From assembly GCA_964472035.1 (NCBI GenBank), contig CAYYIT010000019.1, forward strand, positions 1 through 37,622: a stretch of 37,622 nt of DNA. The letters are read 5' to 3'. Numbering within the stretch: position 1 is the first letter of the stretch; each line of letters opens with the position of its first letter. Source of the stretch: UBA3855 sp964472035. GTDB lineage: Bacteria > Bacillota > Clostridia > Oscillospirales > Ruminococcaceae. Position numbers and translations under genes: made by a program. This document shows, piece after piece, positions 6,836 through 15,120 of this stretch. The notes beneath the pieces were generated by a model. The model did no database searches. It was not told where the DNA came from and was given only the letters and a program-made list of their open reading frames with translations.

Positions 6836-8518
6836 ATGATTTTATCTGGTGCAGGAATTGTAGTAGAAACATTGATAGAACAGGGTACCGATGTTGTTTT
6901 CGGTTATCCCGGCGGTCAGGTAATTGACCTGTACGATGCGCTTTATACACGAAGCGATCGCATCCAGCATATTCTGACAGCACATGAGCAGGGCGCATCC
7001 CACGCGGCTGACGGTTACGCAAGAGCCAGCGGCAAGGTCGGTGTCGTCATTGCGACCTCCGGTCCCGGCGCGACCAATCTGGTCACCGGCATCGCAACTG
7101 CATATCTTGACTCCATTCCTCTTGTAGCGATCACCGGCAATGTTCCGAATAAGCTGATCGGCCGTGACAGCTTTCAGGAGGTGGATATCACAGGCATTAC
7201 ACTGCCCATTACAAAGCACAACTTCTTTGTGAAGAGCGTGGATCAGCTTGCAGATACCATCCGTGAAGCATTCATGATCGCGAAGTCCGGGCGTCCCGGT
7301 CCCGTTCTCGTGGATATTCCCAAGGATGTACAACAGGCGACCTGCGAGTACATGGTATCCTCCGTCGTGGATGCGCTTCCTACCAAGAAGGCAAAGGAAG
7401 AGAAGCTCATCAAGGCAGCGGATATGATTGCAGCAGCAGAAAAGCCTTACATATACTTTGGCGGCGGTGCGGTTTCCGCAGGAATTTCCGAGGAAATTTT
7501 GGCACTTGCCGATAAGATCGACGCTCCCATCGGCTGTACGATGATGGGACTTTCCGTCGTTCCCGATGATCATCCGCGCTTCCTTGGCATGGAAGGCATG
7601 CATGGACACTACGCTTCCTCCGTCGGACAGGACGAGGCAGACCTGATCATCACGATCGGTGCGCGTTTCAGTGACCGTGCAACCGGCAATGTTGCCAAGT
7701 ATGCAAGGGGCGCAAGGATCATTCATCTGGATGCCGACGGCGCTGAGCTGAACAAGAACGTCAACGTAGATCTGAGCATTGCATGCGATATCAAGGACGC
7801 ACTCCAGCGTCTGCTCCCCATGATCAGAGCGGAAAAGCACGAAGCATGGATGGCGCGCATTGCACAGCTCCGTGAGTTGGAGGTACAGTATTTCAGGGAA
7901 GTCACACCGGAAAATACCCTTACCCCCTACGCACTGATCCGCGAGGTGGCAAAGCACACGGATCCGGATACACCCGTTGCAACTGATGTAGGACAGCATC
8001 AGATGTGGACGGCGCAGTACTATCCGTTCATGACACCCCGCACCTTTGTTTCCAGCGGCGGTCTGGGAACCATGGGCTTTGGTCTGGGCGCTGCCATTGG
8101 TGCGGCAATGTCCACGGGCAAGCGTGCGGTTCTCTTCACCGGCGACGGAAGCTTTGGCATGAATCTCAACGAGCTTGCGACGCTCTCTGCAAACAACATT
8201 CCGGTAGTGATCGTGATCATGAACAACGGTGTGCTCGGCATGGTGCGCCAGTGGCAGACCCTGTTCTTCCAGAAGCACTACTCCAATACGGTTCTGACCG
8301 ACCGCAAGACGGATTTTGTCAAGCTTGCGGATGCCTTCGGTATTCCCGGCTTCCGTATTTCCGGTTTCGATGAGCTTTCCGACGTCATGGCAAAGGCATT
8401 TGCTGTGGAGGGTCCCGTGCTTGTGGACTGCGCGATCGGCAAGGATGAATTCGTTCTTCCGATGCTTCCTCCCGGCGGCTGCATTGAAGATATCATTGTG
8501 AAGACGGAGGATCAGTAA
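6836..8518 (+). CDS. ilvB: Acetolactate synthase large subunit
   Basis: This 560-residue thiamine-diphosphate enzyme makes 2-acetolactate from pyruvate and 2-aceto-2-hydroxybutyrate from pyruvate plus 2-oxobutyrate. Visible marks are FGYPGGQVIDLYDA and AHEQGASHAADGYARASGK at the N-terminus (catalytic Glu within AHEQG), a central FAD/nucleotide domain, and the ThDP-binding stretch from GDGSFGMNLNEL to MNNGVLGMVRQWQ. Length is normal for the anabolic form. ATG 6836 follows GGGAAAGGA at good spacing. The open frame back to 6719 has no ribosome site and would add a Cys-rich tail not expected in this family, so it was rejected. It is first of a co-transcribed set, and its stop overlaps the ilvN start by one base (TAATG), consistent with coupled synthesis of the two subunits. 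Confidence 0.95.
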   Translation: MILSGAGIVVETLIEQGTDVVFGYPGGQVIDLYDALYTRSDRIQHILTAHEQGASHAADGYARASGKVGVVIATSGPGATNLVTGIATAYLDSIPLVAITGNVPNKLIGRDSFQEVDITGITLPITKHNFFVKSVDQLADTIREAFMIAKSGRPGPVLVDIPKDVQQATCEYMVSSVVDALPTKKAKEEKLIKAADMIAAAEKPYIYFGGGAVSAGISEEILALADKIDAPIGCTMMGLSVVPDDHPRFLGMEGMHGHYASSVGQDEADLIITIGARFSDRATGNVAKYARGARIIHLDADGAELNKNVNVDLSIACDIKDALQRLLPMIRAEKHEAWMARIAQLRELEVQYFREVTPENTLTPYALIREVAKHTDPDTPVATDVGQHQMWTAQYYPFMTPRTFVSSGGLGTMGFGLGAAIGAAMSTGKRAVLFTGDGSFGMNLNELATLSANNIPVVIVIMNNGVLGMVRQWQTLFFQKHYSNTVLTDRKTDFVKLADAFGIPGFRISGFDELSDVMAKAFAVEGPVLVDCAIGKDEFVLPMLPPGGCIEDIIVKTEDQ

Positions 8519-9030
8519 TGGAAAAGAAGTTTGTAATTGCAGTTCTGGTAGAAAACCAGCCCAGTGTTCTGACAAGAGTTTCCGGCATGTTCACACGACG
8601 TGCATTCAATATTGACTGCCTCACCGTGGGTGAGACGGAGGATCCGAAGTATTCCCGTGTCACGATCTGTGCAACGGGCGATGATTCCGTCCGCAAGCAG
8701 CTGATGATGCAGCTGCGCAAGCTCTACAACGTGAAGGAAGTCAAGGTCATGGAGCACGATCAGTCCGTGTATCGTGAACTTGCCCTGATCAAGCTGAAGA
8801 ACAGTCCGGAGACACGGCAGGAAGTTATTTCCGCGGTGGATATCTTCCGTTCCAAGATCGTCGATTTTTCTCCGAACACCCTCTGTGTGGAGATCACCGG
8901 CGAAACCTCTAAGATTGAAGCATTTATCGCCCTTGTGAAGCCCCACGGCATCCTTGAGATCTGCCGTACCGGTATTGTGGCACTCGAGAGAGGCTGCAAT
9001 TATCTCAATAGCGATACATGTGATAAATAA
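8518..9030 (+). CDS. ilvN: Acetolactate synthase small regulatory subunit
   Basis: This 170-residue partner of IlvB increases its activity and normally confers feedback inhibition by valine. It has an N-terminal ACT domain (about residues 4-76, KKFVIAVLVENQPSVLTRVSGMF) and a C-terminal small-subunit domain (about 85-160, ending GILEICRTGIVALERG). Length fits the family. The start codon overlaps the ilvB stop by one base, so no independent promoter is expected. Some genomes name this gene ilvH; sequence alone does not separate the two names. Confidence 0.94.
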   Translation: MEKKFVIAVLVENQPSVLTRVSGMFTRRAFNIDCLTVGETEDPKYSRVTICATGDDSVRKQLMMQLRKLYNVKEVKVMEHDQSVYRELALIKLKNSPETRQEVISAVDIFRSKIVDFSPNTLCVEITGETSKIEAFIALVKPHGILEICRTGIVALERGCNYLNSDTCDK

Positions 9031-9063
9031 AGCCAATAAATTTTATAAAAGGAGTTTTTCAAA

Positions 9064-10086
9064 ATGGCAGATGCAAAGATTTTTTATCAGCAGGATTGCG
9101 ACATCCACAAGCTGGACGGTAAGACCGTAGCGATCATCGGTTATGGTTCCCAGGGTCATGCGCATGCACTGAACCTCCAGGACAGCGGCGTTAACGTTGT
9201 TGTAGGTCTGTACGAGGGCAGCAAGAGCTGGGCAAAGGCTGAGTCCCAGGGTCTGAAGGTGATGACCACAGCTGAGGCTGCAAAGGCAGCTGACCTGATC
9301 ATGGTTCTGATCCCCGATGAGAAGCAGAAGGCTACTTATGAGGCTGACATCAAGCCCTACCTGACCGCAGGCAAGACTCTTGCTTTCGCTCATGGCTTCA
9401 ACATCCACTTCGGCTGCATCGTTCCGCCGGCAGATGTTAACGTAATCATGATCGCTCCCAAGGGCCCGGGCCACACTGTAAGATCCGAGTACCAGGTTGA
9501 GAAGGGTGTACCCTGCCTGATCGCTGTTCATCAGGATGCTACCGGCGACGCTCAGGACATCGGTCTGGCTTATGCAGCTGGTATCGGCGGCAGCCGTGCA
9601 GGCGTTCTGGAGACCACATTCCGTACCGAGACTGAGACCGACCTCTTCGGTGAGCAGGCTGTTCTCTGCGGCGGCGTTTGCGCTCTGATGCAGTGCGGCT
9701 TCGAGACTCTGGTTGAGGCTGGCTATGACCCCAGAAATGCTTACTTCGAGTGCATCCATGAGATGAAGCTCATCGTTGACCTGATCTACCAGAGCGGCTT
9801 CGCAGGCATGAGATACTCCATCTCCAACACTGCTGAGTACGGCGACTACATCACAGGTCCCAAGGTTGTTACCGAGGAGACCAAGAAGGCTATGAAGAAG
9901 GTTCTGGCAGACATCCAGGACGGCAGCTTCGCAAAGGAATTCCTGCTGGATATGTCCGATGCAGGCAATCAGGTTCACTTCAAGGCTATGAGAAAGCTGG
10001 CTGCTGAGCATCCGGCTGAGGTTGTCGGCGAAGAGATCCGTAAGCTCTATAGCTGGAACGGCGAGGATAAGCTGATCAACAACTAA
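9064..10086 (+). CDS. ilvC: Ketol-acid reductoisomerase (class I)
   Basis: This 340-residue enzyme isomerises and reduces acetohydroxy acids to dihydroxy acids. It has an N-terminal Rossmann domain with IIGYGSQGHAHALNL and a C-terminal helical knotted domain with the metal/substrate segments ETDLFGEQAVLCGG and ECIHEMKLIVDLIYQSG. Length fits class I. The cofactor loop reads GLYEGSKSW (Leu49-Trp56): Tyr50-Glu51 sit where NADPH enzymes commonly have an Arg, while the GS.S part is kept. An acidic residue here suggests weaker NADPH preference or NADH use. Codon use (GCT, GTT, GGT, CTG) looks more biased than that of neighbours, as in highly expressed genes. AAAAGGAGT precedes the start. Hairpins follow the gene. 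Confidence 0.95.
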   Translation: MADAKIFYQQDCDIHKLDGKTVAIIGYGSQGHAHALNLQDSGVNVVVGLYEGSKSWAKAESQGLKVMTTAEAAKAADLIMVLIPDEKQKATYEADIKPYLTAGKTLAFAHGFNIHFGCIVPPADVNVIMIAPKGPGHTVRSEYQVEKGVPCLIAVHQDATGDAQDIGLAYAAGIGGSRAGVLETTFRTETETDLFGEQAVLCGGVCALMQCGFETLVEAGYDPRNAYFECIHEMKLIVDLIYQSGFAGMRYSISNTAEYGDYITGPKVVTEETKKAMKKVLADIQDGSFAKEFLLDMSDAGNQVHFKAMRKLAAEHPAEVVGEEIRKLYSWNGEDKLINN

Positions 10087-10104
10087 TCTGTCGATTCAAC
10101 ATTT

Positions 10105-10148
10105 CCATATCCGATAATCCCGCACTGCGGGATTATCGTTGTATATGG
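10105..10148. other. Large hairpin between ilvC and ilvD
   Basis: CGATAATCCCGCA (10112-10124) pairs perfectly with TGCGGGATTATCG (10126-10138) around a single-base loop, and CCATAT (10105-10110) pairs with ATATGG (10143-10148) outside it. No T-run follows. It may stabilise the 3' end of the ilvC message or attenuate transcription into ilvD. Confidence 0.6.
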
Positions 10149-10156
10149 AGAGTTCT

Positions 10157-10190
10157 CAGAAATGCGGATTTTTCCCGCATTCTGTCGTTT
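10157..10190 (+). terminator. Second ilvC-ilvD hairpin, possible partial terminator
   Basis: CAGAAATGCGG (10157-10167) pairs with CCGCATTCTG (10174-10183), leaving one bulged A, and TCGTTTT follows. The short, interrupted T-run suggests incomplete termination, letting some transcripts continue into ilvD. Confidence 0.45.
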
Positions 10191-10254
10191 TCCGATGCGG
10201 AAGCGGCGGTCTTAAATTAGATTCTGCATGTAAAACAGAAATGAGGTTTTGATT

Positions 10255-11913
10255 ATGGTAAGTGATACAATGAAATCCGGCTTTCATTGTGCGCCGCAGC
10301 GCTCCCTGCTGCACGCGCTGGGTCTGACCAAGGAGGAAATGGAACGTCCTCTGGTCGGTATCGTCAGCTCCTACAATGAAATCGTTCCGGGTCATATGAA
10401 TCTGGATAAGATTGTAAATGCGGTTAAAATGGGTGTTTCTATGGCAGGCGGCACCCCGATCGTCTTCCCGGCGATCGCAGTCTGCGACGGCATCGCAATG
10501 GGACATAAGGGCATGAAGTATTCCCTCGTGACCCGTGACCTGATCGCCGATTCCACCGAGGCTATGGCGCTTGCGCATGCATTTGATGCGCTCGTTATGG
10601 TCCCCAACTGTGATAAGAACGTTCCCGGTCTGCTCATGGCTGCGGCAAGAGTCAATGTTCCGACGATCTTCGTCAGCGGCGGCCCCATGCTCGCAGGATG
10701 CGTGGATGGTAAGAAGACCAGCCTCTCCAGCATGTTCGAGGCGGTCGGTTCCTATAAGGCAGGCAAGATGGACGAAGAAAAGCTCCTTGACTACGAGCTG
10801 AATGCTTGTCCGACCTGCGGCAGCTGCTCCGGTATGTATACTGCAAACTCCCATAACTGCCTGACCGAGGTACTGGGTATGGGTCTGAGCGGCAACGGCA
10901 CCATTCCGGCGGTTTACAGCAAGAGAATCGAGCTTGCAAAGCACGCAGGTATGCAGGTAATGGAGCTTTATCGCAAGAACATCCGTCCCCTCGATATCAT
11001 GACCGAAAAGGCATTCCAGAATGCCCTGACTGCGGATATGGCACTGGGCTGCTCCACCAACAGCATGCTCCATCTGCCGGCAATTGCACATGAGTGCGGC
11101 GTGGACATCAACCTCGACATCGCCAACGAGATCAGTGCAAGAACCCCGAATCTCTGCCATCTCGCACCGGCAGGTCATACCTATATGGAACAGCTCGATG
11201 CAGCAGGCGGCGTGTATGCCGTTCTTTCCGAGCTGCGCAAGAAGAATCTCATTCATACCGATGTCATGACCGTCACCGGTAAGACCATGGGCGAGAATCT
11301 CGACGGCTGCGTGAATCGTGATCCCGAGGTCATCCGTCCCATCGAGAATCCCTACAGTGAGACCGGCGGTATCGCCGTACTCCGCGGCAACCTTGCTCCC
11401 GATGGCTGCGTAGTCAAGAGAAGCGCAGTGGCTCCGGAAATGCTCAAGCATGAGGGTCCCGCAAAGGTATTCGACAGCGAGGAAGAGACCATCGCTGCGA
11501 TCTACGCAGGCAAGATCGTTGCAGGTGACGTAGTTGTCATCCGCTACGAAGGCCCCGCAGGCGGCCCCGGCATGAGAGAGATGCTTTCTCCGACCTCCGC
11601 GATCGCAGGCATGGGTCTTGACAAGGAAGTTGCCCTCATCACCGACGGCAGATTCTCCGGCGCGACCAGAGGTGCTTCCATCGGTCACGTTTCTCCCGAG
11701 GCTGTCAGAGGCGGCATGATCGCCTATGTACGCGACGGCGACAGAATTGCGATCGACATCCCGAACTACAGCATCCAGCTGCTCGTTTCCGATGAGGAGA
11801 TCGAAAAGCGCAAGGCAGAGACCGAGCTGAAGGTGAAGACCAATGTCACCGGCTATCTGAAGCGTTATGCAAAGATGGTTTCCTCCGCCGATAAGGGCGC
11901 TATCATTGAATAA
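10255..11913 (+). CDS. ilvD: Dihydroxy-acid dehydratase
   Basis: This 552-residue iron-sulfur enzyme converts dihydroxy acids to the 2-keto acids of valine and isoleucine. Family marks are VCDGIAMGHKGM, the cluster cysteines in PNCDKNVPGLLM and CPTCGSCSGMYTANSHNC, and the C-terminal GRFSGATRGASIGHVSPEA. The early segment reads NEIVPGHMNL, with Gly where plant-type [2Fe-2S] enzymes carry a cysteine (PCN). This points to the E. coli-like oxygen-sensitive [4Fe-4S] type and suits an anaerobe. ATG 10255 was preferred over an upstream TTG because GAGG (10243-10246) is at the right distance. The gene sits 168 bases after ilvC behind two hairpins, so its expression may be lower than that of ilvC. Confidence 0.95.
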   Translation: MVSDTMKSGFHCAPQRSLLHALGLTKEEMERPLVGIVSSYNEIVPGHMNLDKIVNAVKMGVSMAGGTPIVFPAIAVCDGIAMGHKGMKYSLVTRDLIADSTEAMALAHAFDALVMVPNCDKNVPGLLMAAARVNVPTIFVSGGPMLAGCVDGKKTSLSSMFEAVGSYKAGKMDEEKLLDYELNACPTCGSCSGMYTANSHNCLTEVLGMGLSGNGTIPAVYSKRIELAKHAGMQVMELYRKNIRPLDIMTEKAFQNALTADMALGCSTNSMLHLPAIAHECGVDINLDIANEISARTPNLCHLAPAGHTYMEQLDAAGGVYAVLSELRKKNLIHTDVMTVTGKTMGENLDGCVNRDPEVIRPIENPYSETGGIAVLRGNLAPDGCVVKRSAVAPEMLKHEGPAKVFDSEEETIAAIYAGKIVAGDVVVIRYEGPAGGPGMREMLSPTSAIAGMGLDKEVALITDGRFSGATRGASIGHVSPEAVRGGMIAYVRDGDRIAIDIPNYSIQLLVSDEEIEKRKAETELKVKTNVTGYLKRYAKMVSSADKGAIIE

Positions 11914-11938
11914 ACCACAACAGAAAGGATGATTTCCA

Positions 11939-13201
11939 ATGGCAATGACCATGACACAGAAGATCCTGGCAGCGCACGCAGGTCTTGACAGCGTTGAAGC
12001 CGGCCAGCTGATCCTCGTGAATCTTGATCTCGTGCTTGGTAACGATATTACATCTCCCGTAGCCATCAAGGCATTCAATCAGATGGGCAAGGAGAACGTA
12101 TTCGACAAGGAGAAGGTGACCATGGTAATGGATCACTTTGCTCCCAATAAGGACATCAAGGCTGCGCAGCAGTGCATGATGTGCCGTAATTTCTGCGGTG
12201 AGCAGGACATCACCAATTTCTATGACGTAGGTCAGATGGGTATCGAGCATGCGCTCCTGCCTGAAAAAGGACTGGTGGTTTCCGGTGACGCCGTGATCGG
12301 TGCGGACTCCCATACCTGCACCTACGGCGCGCTCGGCGCATTCTCCACAGGCGTCGGCTCCACCGATATGGCCTGCGGCATGGCGATCGGCAAGGCTTGG
12401 TTCAAGGTGCCTTCCGCCATCAAGTTTGAGCTGAAGGGCAAGCTCCAGCCCTATGTTTCCGGTAAGGACGTGATCCTCCATATCATCGGTATGATCGGTG
12501 TGGACGGTGCACTGTACAAGTCCATGGAATTCATGGGCGAGGGCCTTGCAAGCCTGTCCATGGCAGATCGTCTCTGCATGGCAAATATGGCGATCGAGGC
12601 CGGCGCAAAGAACGGTATCTTTGCTGTTGACGAGATCACCAAGGCCTATGTCAAGGAACACTCCGACCGTGAGCCGGTATTCTATGCGGCTGACGAGGAT
12701 GCTGTATACGAGAAGACCTATGTGATCGACCTCTCCGAGATCAAGCACACGGTTGCGTTCCCGCATCTGCCGGAGAACACACACACCGTTGACGAGATCG
12801 ACGAGATCAAGATCGATCAGGTTGTCATCGGCTCCTGCACCAACGGCAGACTCGAAGACATGGCTGCTGCTGCTGCGATCATGGAAGGCAAGAAGGTGGC
12901 AAAGAACGTTCGCTGCATCGTGATCCCTGCAACACAGAAGATCTATCTCGAGGCAATGGAAAAGGGCTATCTGAAGACCTTTATCGAAGCCGGTGCTGTG
13001 GTTTCCACACCCACCTGCGGTCCGTGCCTCGGCGGTCATATGGGCATTCTTGCAGAGGGCGAGAAGGCCGTTGCGACCACCAACCGCAACTTTGTCGGCA
13101 GAATGGGCCATACCGAGTCCGAGATTTATCTGGCAAGCCCCGAGGTTGCCGCTGCAAGTGCAATTGCAGGTAAGATCGCTGCACCGAAGGAGGTACTGTA
13201 A
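11939..13201 (+). CDS. leuC: 3-isopropylmalate dehydratase large subunit
   Basis: This 420-residue aconitase-family subunit isomerises 2- to 3-isopropylmalate together with LeuD. [4Fe-4S] ligands are the cysteines in GSCTNGR and PTCGPCLGG, and GADSHTCTYGALG is the typical aconitase motif. At about 420 residues it is the shorter archaeal/HacA-like form rather than the 465-residue enterobacterial form, and its small partner agrees. AGAAAGGA precedes the start. The leuD start codon follows its stop with no gap. No leuB is next door, unlike many leu operons. Confidence 0.95.
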   Translation: MAMTMTQKILAAHAGLDSVEAGQLILVNLDLVLGNDITSPVAIKAFNQMGKENVFDKEKVTMVMDHFAPNKDIKAAQQCMMCRNFCGEQDITNFYDVGQMGIEHALLPEKGLVVSGDAVIGADSHTCTYGALGAFSTGVGSTDMACGMAIGKAWFKVPSAIKFELKGKLQPYVSGKDVILHIIGMIGVDGALYKSMEFMGEGLASLSMADRLCMANMAIEAGAKNGIFAVDEITKAYVKEHSDREPVFYAADEDAVYEKTYVIDLSEIKHTVAFPHLPENTHTVDEIDEIKIDQVVIGSCTNGRLEDMAAAAAIMEGKKVAKNVRCIVIPATQKIYLEAMEKGYLKTFIEAGAVVSTPTCGPCLGGHMGILAEGEKAVATTNRNFVGRMGHTESEIYLASPEVAAASAIAGKIAAPKEVL

Positions 13202-13696
13202 ATGAAAATGACAGGTAAGGTCATCAAGTACGGTGACAATGTAGATACAGACGTTATCATTCCCGCACGTTATCTGAATACCAGCGACCACAAGGAACTC
13301 GCTTCCCACTGCATGGAGGATCTCGACACCACGTTCGCTTCCCGCGTGCAGGAGGGCGATATCATGGTAGCAGGCTGGAATTTCGGCTGCGGCTCCTCCC
13401 GTGAGCATGCACCGATCGCCATTAAGGCAAGCGGCATTTCTCTGGTAATTGCAAAGAGCTTTGCAAGAATTTTCTACCGCAACGCCATCAATATCGGCCT
13501 TGCGATCGTGGAATCCGAAGCAGCTGCCGAGGCAATTGCAGAGGGCAATGTCATCACTGCCGATCTCGACAACGGCGTACTCCACAACGAGACGACCGGC
13601 GAGGACTACGCAGTAGAGCCGTTCCCGGCATTCATCCAGACCATCATTGAAAACGGCGGTCTTGTTGAGTCCATCAAGAACGGCAGCATCAAGTAA
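13202..13696 (+). CDS. leuD: 3-isopropylmalate dehydratase small subunit
   Basis: This 164-residue swivelling domain of the isopropylmalate isomerase pairs with LeuC. Family marks are YGDNVDTDVIIPARYL near the start and the substrate-recognition segment GWNFGCGSSREHAPIAIKASGI. Its short length matches the archaeal-type small subunit. The start directly abuts the leuC stop, with a ribosome site (AAGGAGG) inside the end of leuC, so the two are translationally coupled. Confidence 0.94.
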   Translation: MKMTGKVIKYGDNVDTDVIIPARYLNTSDHKELASHCMEDLDTTFASRVQEGDIMVAGWNFGCGSSREHAPIAIKASGISLVIAKSFARIFYRNAINIGLAIVESEAAAEAIAEGNVITADLDNGVLHNETTGEDYAVEPFPAFIQTIIENGGLVESIKNGSIK

Positions 13697-13712
13697 TAAG
13701 AGGCGAATTTTC

Positions 13713-14951
13713 ATGGAAATGCTGAAGCATCTGGATCGTAAACTGGATGTATTATCCGTGTTCGGCGTCATTGAAAAGGATCCCGTATGGCGTGCCTTCC
13801 GGCAATGCCTCTGGAACGTCGTGAACAAGTCCGACGACGCGCTGGATCGCTACGGGAACTTTGCAGGTGCGCTGTACAATCTTGCACACACGGACAACTG
13901 GACGGAATATGTTACAAAGCTCGTGCTTTCTCTTGAGACCCCGTGCACCTATTTTGCAGCGCGTGGCAAGGAGCTTCCAGCGTATATTGCAGCGGCGGCG
14001 CGCAATGACCTGCGTGCCATCTCGGAGGCGGCGGCGATCACGCCGCTCCAGCTGCGTGCAGCAATGGAAGGGGAGACGTCCTTCCTGCCGCAATGGCAGG
14101 CGGTGCGCACCAATCTCGAGGCGACGTATTTTACCCATCTTGCAGAGATCGGCAGGCACGGCTACGGCATTTATGCAAACTACCGTATGTTCCGTCTGCA
14201 GCCCGACGACGCGGAGGAAAACGGCTTCGTTCTCAAGCCCGTGAAGTATCCGGATGCGGTGTCGCTTGACGATCTGATCGGCTACGAGCTGCAGAGAAAT
14301 CAGGTGATCCGTAATACCAAGGTGCTGCTTGTCGGCAAGAAGGCTTCCAATATTCTGCTCTACGGCGATGCCGGAACGGGCAAATCCGCGACGGTCAAGG
14401 CGGTTGCCAATGCCTTCGCCGATGACGGACTGCGGCTCATTGAGCTGGGCAAGGAGGAACTCCACCTGCTGCCGAAGCTCCTGGATGTACTCAGCAGCAA
14501 TCCGCTGAAGTTCATTCTCTTCGTCGATGATCTGTCCTTCCAGGACAATGACGACGATTTCAGCGCACTTAAGGCGGTGCTGGAGGGCAGTGTTTCTGCA
14601 AGATCCCACAATACCGTGATCTACGCCACCAGCAACCGCAGACACATCGTCCGCGAGACCTTCTCTGCAAGGGAAGGGGACGAGATCCATCGTCAGGACA
14701 CCATGCAGGAGACGATTTCGCTTTCCGAGCGTTTCGGCATCCGCGTGTACTACGAGAAACCCAACAAAAATATGTATCTGGAAATTGTATATGGATTGGC
14801 ACATCAATACGGACTGTCCATGGACCGGGAAACGCTTGCGCTTGAAGCGGAACGCTTTGCACTGCGCAAGAGCGGAAGATCCGCAAGAGCAGCACGCCAG
14901 CTGATCGAACAGCTCAGTGCATCCATAGAGGATAATACGATTCCCATTTGA
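13713..14951 (+). CDS. DUF815 family AAA ATPase
   Basis: This 412-residue protein has a C-terminal AAA domain of the DUF815 type. The Walker A motif is GDAGTGKS (residues 218-225), the Walker B motif is FILFVDDLSF, and the sensor-like ATSNRRHIV follows. The first 180 residues form an alpha-helical region without a recognisable catalytic motif. The family's cellular role is not established; the fold implies an ATP-driven remodelling or loading factor. It begins 17 bases after leuD with AAGAGGCG as ribosome site, so it is probably in the same transcript, between leuD and ilvA. Nothing in its sequence connects it to amino acid synthesis. The start at 13713 was chosen over an open frame reaching into leuD. 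Confidence 0.85.
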   Translation: MEMLKHLDRKLDVLSVFGVIEKDPVWRAFRQCLWNVVNKSDDALDRYGNFAGALYNLAHTDNWTEYVTKLVLSLETPCTYFAARGKELPAYIAAAARNDLRAISEAAAITPLQLRAAMEGETSFLPQWQAVRTNLEATYFTHLAEIGRHGYGIYANYRMFRLQPDDAEENGFVLKPVKYPDAVSLDDLIGYELQRNQVIRNTKVLLVGKKASNILLYGDAGTGKSATVKAVANAFADDGLRLIELGKEELHLLPKLLDVLSSNPLKFILFVDDLSFQDNDDDFSALKAVLEGSVSARSHNTVIYATSNRRHIVRETFSAREGDEIHRQDTMQETISLSERFGIRVYYEKPNKNMYLEIVYGLAHQYGLSMDRETLALEAERFALRKSGRSARAARQLIEQLSASIEDNTIPI

Positions 14952-14955
14952 AAAA

Positions 14956-15098
14956 CATGAAATTCTTTCATGATTTTCATAGCCGCTGCAGGCGGCGTAT
15001 GGGAATGCATGAGACGGATTTCATGCCGCATTCGGCATGAAATAGCGGGTGCTTTTGCACACGCTCTCAATCAAACGATTAAGGGCGTTTGATTGAGA
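14956..15098 (+). other. Run of hairpins upstream of ilvA
   Basis: Five inverted repeats occupy the gap: CATGAAA/TTTCATG (14956-14972), GCCGC/GCGGC (14982-14996), ATTTCATGCCG/CGGCATGAAAT (15018-15043), GTGC/GCAC (15049-15060), and TCTCAATCAAACG/CGTTTGATTGAGA (15065-15098, a perfect 13-pair stem). The last ends 8 bases before the ilvA ribosome site. The first, followed by ATTTTCAT, might terminate the preceding gene weakly. No T-box core is present. It may be a structured leader or a cluster of small repeats. Confidence 0.55.
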
Positions 15099-15120
15099 AT
15101 TAGTATAAGGAGTGAAGAAT

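Noticed and set aside
10156..12078. 640-codon minus-strand open frame across ilvD
   Set aside because: It spans the ilvD gene and its hairpins on the opposite strand; His/Cys-rich composition is typical of an antisense shadow.
14956..15098. CRISPR-like array before ilvA
   Set aside because: The hairpins differ in sequence and spacing; there are no direct repeats with unique spacers and no cas genes.
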